Origin: Spisula solida
Taxonomy: Eukaryota > Mollusca > Bivalvia > Venerida > Mactridae
DNA length: 64,000 nucleotides
Assembly: GCA_947247005.1 (NCBI GenBank)
Contig: OX365950.1
Location: forward strand, 10,118,720 to 10,182,719
Reading direction: 5' to 3'
In this document: positions 58,633 to 64,000 of the stretch, piece after piece
Layout: the number at the start of each line of letters is the position of its first letter
Numbering within the stretch: the stretch's first letter is position 1
Program-made: the position numbers and the translations under genes
Notes under the pieces: generated by a model
Told to the model about the DNA's origin: nothing
Seen by the model: the letters and a program-made list of their open reading frames with translations, nothing else
The model's database searches: none

Positions 58633-59734
58633 CACAGGCCCTCTATGCGATTTTATTGCGGGAAAAAGTATTACTCTTATTTAACCTCAAGGTAAATTTG
58701 TCCGGCCGGAATTCTCCGAGGGTAGGGAATACAATCGTGCCCATAAATCCATCATTTATTCACCGATCTTTAATATCAATCTTGGTGTCAATCGTTAGAG
58801 GAATGATTTCTCTTTAAGGAAAAATCGCTGTCATAACATATGTCTACACACAGCAAGTAATATCTGACCGCAAAGGGTCATAAAACTTAAAACATAACAT
58901 AAAAGGCCATTCCGAAAACATCTGATTGCAGAAATTCTCAGATTGTTCAACTATTGACGATATCGTAATGATTGAACAAATTCCTTCGGTAGTTCTTTCC
59001 AGTACATCAAATAGAATAACGTTGTACCCTTAAAGTCTCGATAAATAGTGTAAACCTAATAAAACGAACCTTTTTCTTCACGTTCTTTGCTGTAGTTTCG
59101 CTTTCAACGGCCATGAGTGCAATGCGCACGCTCACGAAGTTTTGTAAGACGTCCTTTCATTAGCCAGCGACGAGCACCGACGGAGGTGTGTCTGTCGCTG
59201 ACTAATGAGACGATCTCTTAGATAATTCTGTGCGCATGCGCGTTGGCCGGTCATGGATGTTTACGTACGATTGAAAACGTATCGTGAAGAAAAAAAGTTT
59301 GATTTGTTACGTTTAATCAATTTATCGTGACTTTAAGGGTACCGCGTTATTCTATTTGATGTACTAGAATGAACTACTGAAGGAATTTGTTCCATCATTA
59401 CGATTTGACTGTGTTTTAATCGTTGATAGTTGATCAATCTGAGAATCATGCAATCAGATGTTTTCTTAGAGCCGTTTTGTCACAATTTGTGACAGTTTGT
59501 GGTCAGATATGACCTTCTAATGTGTTCACATATGTTTTGACAGCGATTTTTCCTTAAAGAGAAATCATTCCTCTAACAATTGACACAAAGATTGATAAGA
59601 TCGGTGAATAAATGATGGATTTATGGGCACAATTGTATTCCCTACCCTCGGAGAATTCCGGCCGGACAAATTTACCTTGAGGTTAAATAAGAGTAATATT
59701 TTTTCCCGCAATAAAATCGCATAGAGGGCCTGTG
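58633..59734. mobile_element. hAT-like element, 1.1 kb, almost wholly palindromic, 8-bp target duplication
   Basis: It starts CACAGGCCCTCTATGCGA and ends with the reverse complement. Perfect 8-bp direct repeats GTCCGATC flank it (58625-58632 and 59735-59742). Unlike ordinary TIR elements the pairing continues nearly to the centre. Matched landmarks on both arms include CCGAGGGTAGGGAATACAAT, ATCATTTATTCACCGATC, CTTTAAGGAAAAATCGCTGT, AAATAGAATAACG and CTTCACG. The centre is a second small hairpin, TTAGTCAGCGACAGAC-like on both sides of about 59190. A transcript through it would fold into a hairpin of about 500 bp. Confidence 0.9.
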
Positions 59735-60244
59735 GTCCGATCAATACGAAAGAATGGCGTTGAACGTTGGAACGAGATATTTAAATAAACCTTTTGGAAT
59801 ACCTCGTTTGGGTCCAATGTTCAACGCGCGATGTAATTCTTATGTACTGGGGTGGGAACCACCGTTCAATTTGTCGAAAGATTATGTGCGCGGCGGAAAA
59901 TTAGTTGACAATTGTAAACTTTCTCGCATATTTTGAAGACTAGAGTGCCAATGGAGTATTGTCAGTATAGTCATCGTAAAGATTAATTTGTTATTGACGA
60001 AAGATACCAGAAATATACGGGAAAGTTGCAAAACTAGTTTTACACGATTAGTTTTTCTAGGTCAGTGTGCGAGAAAGTTCAGCGAAACATTTTTATCTTT
60101 GTGTTTTTTAAGCAGTAGAGGAATTACGTAGATTTTTGTATTGAATATCAAATATATCCAACTCCTCTCAGCACTGCTCCAGACCATTGCTTTCTTTAAG
60201 TTTCTTATAAATTCATTTTTATATAGTTCACTGCATCGGTAACG

Positions 60245-60360
60245 CTCAATAGCGCTTTGCTGTGCAACAGTCCGATATCTGCAAACGCTAGCCAGTAGCA
60301 TATATATATGTATTTTCCATTTTGTTCGCTGTTATGAAGCAAGCTGTTTCCAAGCAGTGC
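60245..60360 (+). repeat. Dispersed repeat R, copy 2
   Basis: TAGCGCTTTGCTGTGCAAC, CCGATATCTGCAAACG and CTAGCCAGTAGCATATA match 45825-45890 in order. The ends AACGCTCAATAGCGC and GTGCTATTGAGCG are inverse, so the unit may be a small foldback element of about 130 bp. Confidence 0.6.
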
Positions 60361-60364
60361 TATT

Positions 60365-62899
60365 GAGCGGTTTGGTTAGGCAGTTGGAGCTCCTGAAAAT
60401 CTGTTGAACCAACAGACCTGACTGGCAACAGGTCGGGCTCAATATTTCGAAAATTTAATGACGATTGTTTAGAATCAATTAGGAATATGACAAGCTGTAC
60501 CATCTTTTTCAGTTAAGAAGTCATGCAAGGATGCATTGGAGATATATGCAGAGAATGTTGATAGAGTGACCCTTACAGGAGGGTGCTTGTGGCTCCGTAT
60601 AGGTGGGTTCTGACTTCATTCAGCATACATGTAATTTGTAAAATCATTGTATATACAGTATATACAAGTTTTATCTCAACCATGTTCAGAGTGTACAATT
60701 TTAATTTCTTACACTCATAGCTTCATTTAATGCTCAGAAGATTAGAGCAATGTAAAACCTTCTGGAATTTAACCTGAAAATTTTACATTTTACAAATGTG
60801 CATGTCGTCAGGCGACACATGCGACTCGCGGAGCTTTTATTCTTGAATTTTTTTTTAACTGGCTGGGCCTTTAAAGTTGGGAAAATTTAGCGTCGAAAAA
60901 TTGGGAATTATTAAAAAATATTGTTTTGAGTATTAACTGTTCATGCTTGCTTTTTCTTCTGATTATACTCAACTTATATGTAGCTAAGACTTTAACTAGA
61001 TTTAAAAATCTATTGTCTTGACTTAAAAACAACCATACCAATAAGTTGCTTTTATACCAGCGGGAACCAAATGGGGAATGTATGCATTCTTTTTGGGAAA
61101 AATGGAGGTTATTTTCCTGGAGGAAAGTGCCTGTATTATGCCTTAAAAATAGCCCAAAAAATCACTGACACATTTTATTTTTTCATGTTAAACATATTAA
61201 TTATTCTTAATATCTTTAGTAAATACAGAAGTCTGCAAAATAAATTTACCCGTTCGCTCTTTCTGTTATATACTGCCATCCCCTGAGGTAACTTCCAGGT
61301 CAATCAGAACACCTTCACATCATTTCATAGAACTATCGGATTATTTTGTAAGGAGTTACGGCCCTTTTGTAACTTAGACATTTTGGTTACTTAAAAGTAT
61401 TTGTGTTTACAGTACTATCAACATCACACTTCAGAGCATATGTCCATTACAGTGACAGCTTTTGTTATGACATATGCTTGTACATGTCTAATCATTTCCT
61501 CTTATTCTTGCAGCACATCATTCAAGCTTTAATAGATAACAGCATCAGGTGAGACTAAAAAAGCCATGTATCATGACATTATTTGGGATGCTGTTTACGT
61601 CAGGCAACTTGTGGTCTGCTCCATGAAATATGAATCCTATAGACAGGACCTACTATAGATACAAAAGTTGAACGAAGAATCCCTGCTGCAGAAAGAACAG
61701 CTATCATTGGTAATTTGCAGTTTATTAATAATGTGATTTTAACTGAACTTGCACACAAGTTGTATTCAAGTTTCTTGAACTGGGTGTATCCCATGATGGC
61801 TTACATAGAAACGACCCTTTAAGGGGCCAGGAATTGGCTAATTTGGTCTGGTGTGTGTGTCAATTATTATGATGAAGGTTTTTATCACAAATCCATTTTA
61901 ACCCAATTTTAAGGGTGTTATTTCTGTTTGTTTTTTGCTCTTATAATTATATCCACATTATTTTATGTGACAGCAAATTATGGACAATGTTTTTCGTGTG
62001 TGATAACAAATGTGTGTGACATCTCAAGATTTTAGACGCCAAAACGTAACGTCGCTGGCTTAAATATGTTATTTCTGATGTTGTTTTGGCCTGGTTACTT
62101 AACTATAGTTACGTGTCACAGTGATAAAGATTGCATTTCTATCTGAGCAGCATATCGCACAATCTTGTTGTCTACTTGGCATAATGATATTCACTGATAA
62201 AATTATTGTGGGAGCGAGGTAAAATGCGTTGATTTTCTGAGCAGCATGTTGCACAAAGTCATTCTCTGCTTGATGATATTGAGAAAGTTATTGTGGAGCG
62301 AAGCGAGCTAGAAAAAATGTGTGGTTTTTCTTAGCAATATAGGCCTACCACACAAACTCGATCTCTACTTGATAACGTTCAATCATGATTAAGTTACCGT
62401 TACATGATTAAATCCGGTTTTGTACTGGTTATTTCAAAACTAAAATATGTGTATTATATTATTGCAGATGTTATTTCTGACAAGTTTGACATTGCCCAAT
62501 GTCAAGTCAAGGAGAAGATGCGGGGATAGCTAAGACGACTTAGGATCAAGTTTCAGTAAAGACCTGCTTTCGTCCTTCTTTTTTCTGGACCAGAATGTTT
62601 TAGAAGGAACCACATGTTACCAACAGGAGAGTCACAAGTGCAGTGGTTATAATAAGTGTCGCCCCTGTGGTACATCAATTAAAACACGTGTAGTAGAATA
62701 TTATCTCTTACTTAAGACTTTTTATCTATTCTAATACAACCAGCGGATTCAGCTATATACACATAGAGGAAATCACGGTGCGCATGAACTGCCAATAAAA
62801 CACAGGTACGGCTGAATAACTTCAAACTGCAAATAAGCCTTCCGAGGAAGAAAATAGTGCAGCGGATAATGCATTGATCTGTTGTCAAATGCGGAATAT
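60365..62899. other. Stretch with no supported gene
   Basis: AT-rich sequence. Near 62160-62345 three similar words (GAGCAGCATATCGCACAATC, GAGCAGCATGTTGCACAAAG, TAGCAATATAGGCCTACCAC) with spaced TATTGTGG(G)AGCGA suggest a diverged short repeat of about 90-100 bp. No exon or RNA gene is identified. Confidence 0.35.
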
Positions 62900-63010
62900 T
62901 GGCTTTATTAGAATCGAAATAATGAATATATACAGGTCTGTGTTTTATCTATAATAAAGCACAGACACTTGTTTGAATGCATACATTAAATCACTAGTGC
63001 TACGCACTAG
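62900..63010. mobile_element. Palindromic element, family P, copy 4 (left part)
   Basis: ATTGGCTTTATTAGAATCGA, AATAATGAATATATACAGG and TAAAGCACAGACACTTGTTT match the left arm of the copy at 24116. CACTAGTGCTACGCACTAG at about 62993 is the centre. The right arm is replaced by the next repeat, so the copy is truncated by it. Confidence 0.65.
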
Positions 63011-63510
63011 TCACAAAGTGACAGAGTGAGCTTTTGTGATCACTCTTCGTCCGCCGCCGTCCGTCGTCCGTCCACAATTACTTGTGTAGACACTAGAGGT
63101 CACAGTTTTAGCCTAATCATTATAAAACTTGGTCACAATGATCATCTCAACAAAATCTAGGTCAAGTTCGATATTGGGTCATCCGGGGTCAAAAAATAGG
63201 TCACAAGGTCAAATCATAGAAAAACCTTGTGTAGTCACTAGAGGTCACTATTTTGGCCTAATCTTTATGAAACTTGGTCACAATGATCATCTCGACAAAA
63301 TCTAGGTCAAGTTCGATATTGGTTCATCCAGGGTCAATAACTGGGTCACAAGGTCAAATCTCTTCAATATGTCATTGGGTCTAAATTTGATGTAAATTAT
63401 AAAGCATAAGGCAATATGAAAACCTTGTACATGGAATAGAGGCTACCATTAGTGGTGCATGAACTACTAGGACAGGTGAGCGACCTATGGCCCTTTGGGC
63501 CCTCTTGTCT
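63010..63510 (+). mobile_element. Bivalve-type dispersed repeat with two internal units
   Basis: It starts at GTGAGCTTTTGTGATCACTC and a CCGTCCGTCG-rich patch, then has two units of about 135 bp with TAGAGGTCAC, AAACTTGGTCACAATGATCA and ATCTAGGTCAAGTTCGATAT. It ends AGGTGAGCGACCTATGGCCC and TTTGGGCCCTCTTGT. From memory this whole layout is widespread in bivalve genomes; it is non-coding. Confidence 0.7.
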
Positions 63511-63519
63511 ATACATTTT

Positions 63520-63640
63520 ATGTTATTCCTGATTACATTATATCAGCTCTATATATGTTTGATTATAAAGTTGTTTGCAATTTATTTTTATCATGCACAT
63601 ACTTCATAACTAACTGTCATGAAGGGAACTCTCATTATGC
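63520..63640 (+). repeat. Dispersed repeat shared with 24360-24510
   Basis: TATGTTTGATTATAAAGTTG, ATGCACATACTTC and ACTGTCATGAAGGGAACTCT are shared with the first locus; about 20 bp present there are missing here. Confidence 0.65.
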
Positions 63641-64000
63641 TCCCCATCTTCGATGAGTGGGTTTATATTGCTTGGCACATGTCGGTCGGTCTGTCAGACA
63701 AAATGGCTTCCATTCAATTACTCGAGAACGCTTTGCCCTAGGATCTTCAAACTTTATATGATGGTTGGTCATCAACAGTAGATGACCCCTATTGATTTTG
63801 ACCTTGACTATTCAAATAGTTTCTGTTCAATAACTCAAGGACACTTTGCCCTAGGATATTCAAACTTTATATAGAGGTTGATCATCAACATTTTGAGGTC
63901 AGTAGGTCAAAGGTCAAGGTCACAGTGACCTTTGCCATTTCTGACTATTAGGCTGTCATGGGGGCATACATGTTTTACAAACATCTCTTGTTGATTTTAA
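63638..64000 (+). mobile_element. Bivalve-type dispersed repeat, GGGGGCAT...CTCTTGTT family
   Basis: Starts near GCTCCCCATCTTCGATGAG and ends GGGGGCATACATGTTTTACA plus AACATCTCTTGTT. Inside are two diverged units with CACTTTGCCCTAGGAT(A/C)TT and CAAACTTTATAT, and then AGGTCAAGGTCACAGTGACC. I recall this family from bivalves; no ORF. Confidence 0.65.

Overview
The window looks like AT-rich, intron-rich animal DNA, most likely from a bivalve mollusc. The reasons are long introns, many tRNA-derived SINEs, many palindromic non-autonomous DNA transposons, and two dispersed repeat types that I recall as typical of bivalve genomes: the 'CTAGAGGTCAC / ACTTGGTCACAATG' family and the family ending 'TTTTACAAACATCTCTTGTT'. 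The species call is inference. I see no bacterial genes, rRNA genes or convincing functional tRNA genes.

Likely host genes are sparse and all on the minus strand. Gene 1 (365-18341) is a coiled-coil protein built from four phase-compatible exons: a basic first exon at 18240-18341 and three exons at 2395-2556, 1103-1294 and 365-570. The first exon is far upstream, so its link is inferred. Gene 2 is a two-exon BTB/POZ protein (exon 1 39216-39495, exon 2 36070-36587) that joins in frame to about 265 residues. A 117-codon ORF at 42184-42537 (+) is the only other possible coding region, and it is weak.

The rest is mostly mobile DNA. 5306-8645 is an apparently intact, very young, non-autonomous LTR retrotransposon on the minus strand: two 790-bp LTRs that look identical, a PBS, a PPT and a 4-bp target duplication. 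Its single 314-aa protein has two CCHC knuckles at each end around a coiled coil and no capsid or pol. About 23.2-30.35 kb is an L1-like LINE: an ORF1 fragment, a 2.65-kb nested insertion, the ORF1 C-terminus, then a nearly complete endonuclease-reverse transcriptase ORF2 broken once by a frameshift. ORF1 and ORF2 are in the same frame, separated by one TAG, and ORF2 has no AUG before its catalytic residues. Three hAT-like elements have perfect 8-bp target duplications: 10320-10806, 43069-44031, and 58633-59734, which is almost wholly self-complementary. Other items are several TIR/palindrome families present in two to four copies, truncated LINE tails with pentanucleotide repeats, SINE heads, a 21-bp minisatellite open in several frames (31228-31770), a degenerate TTCAA satellite, and two loci of an odd word-like repeat built from AAGTGGGTTTT/AAAACCCACTT variants (25110-25935 and 55745-56160).

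Both host genes carry transposon debris in their introns. The interest of the window lies mainly in the architecture of its non-autonomous elements.
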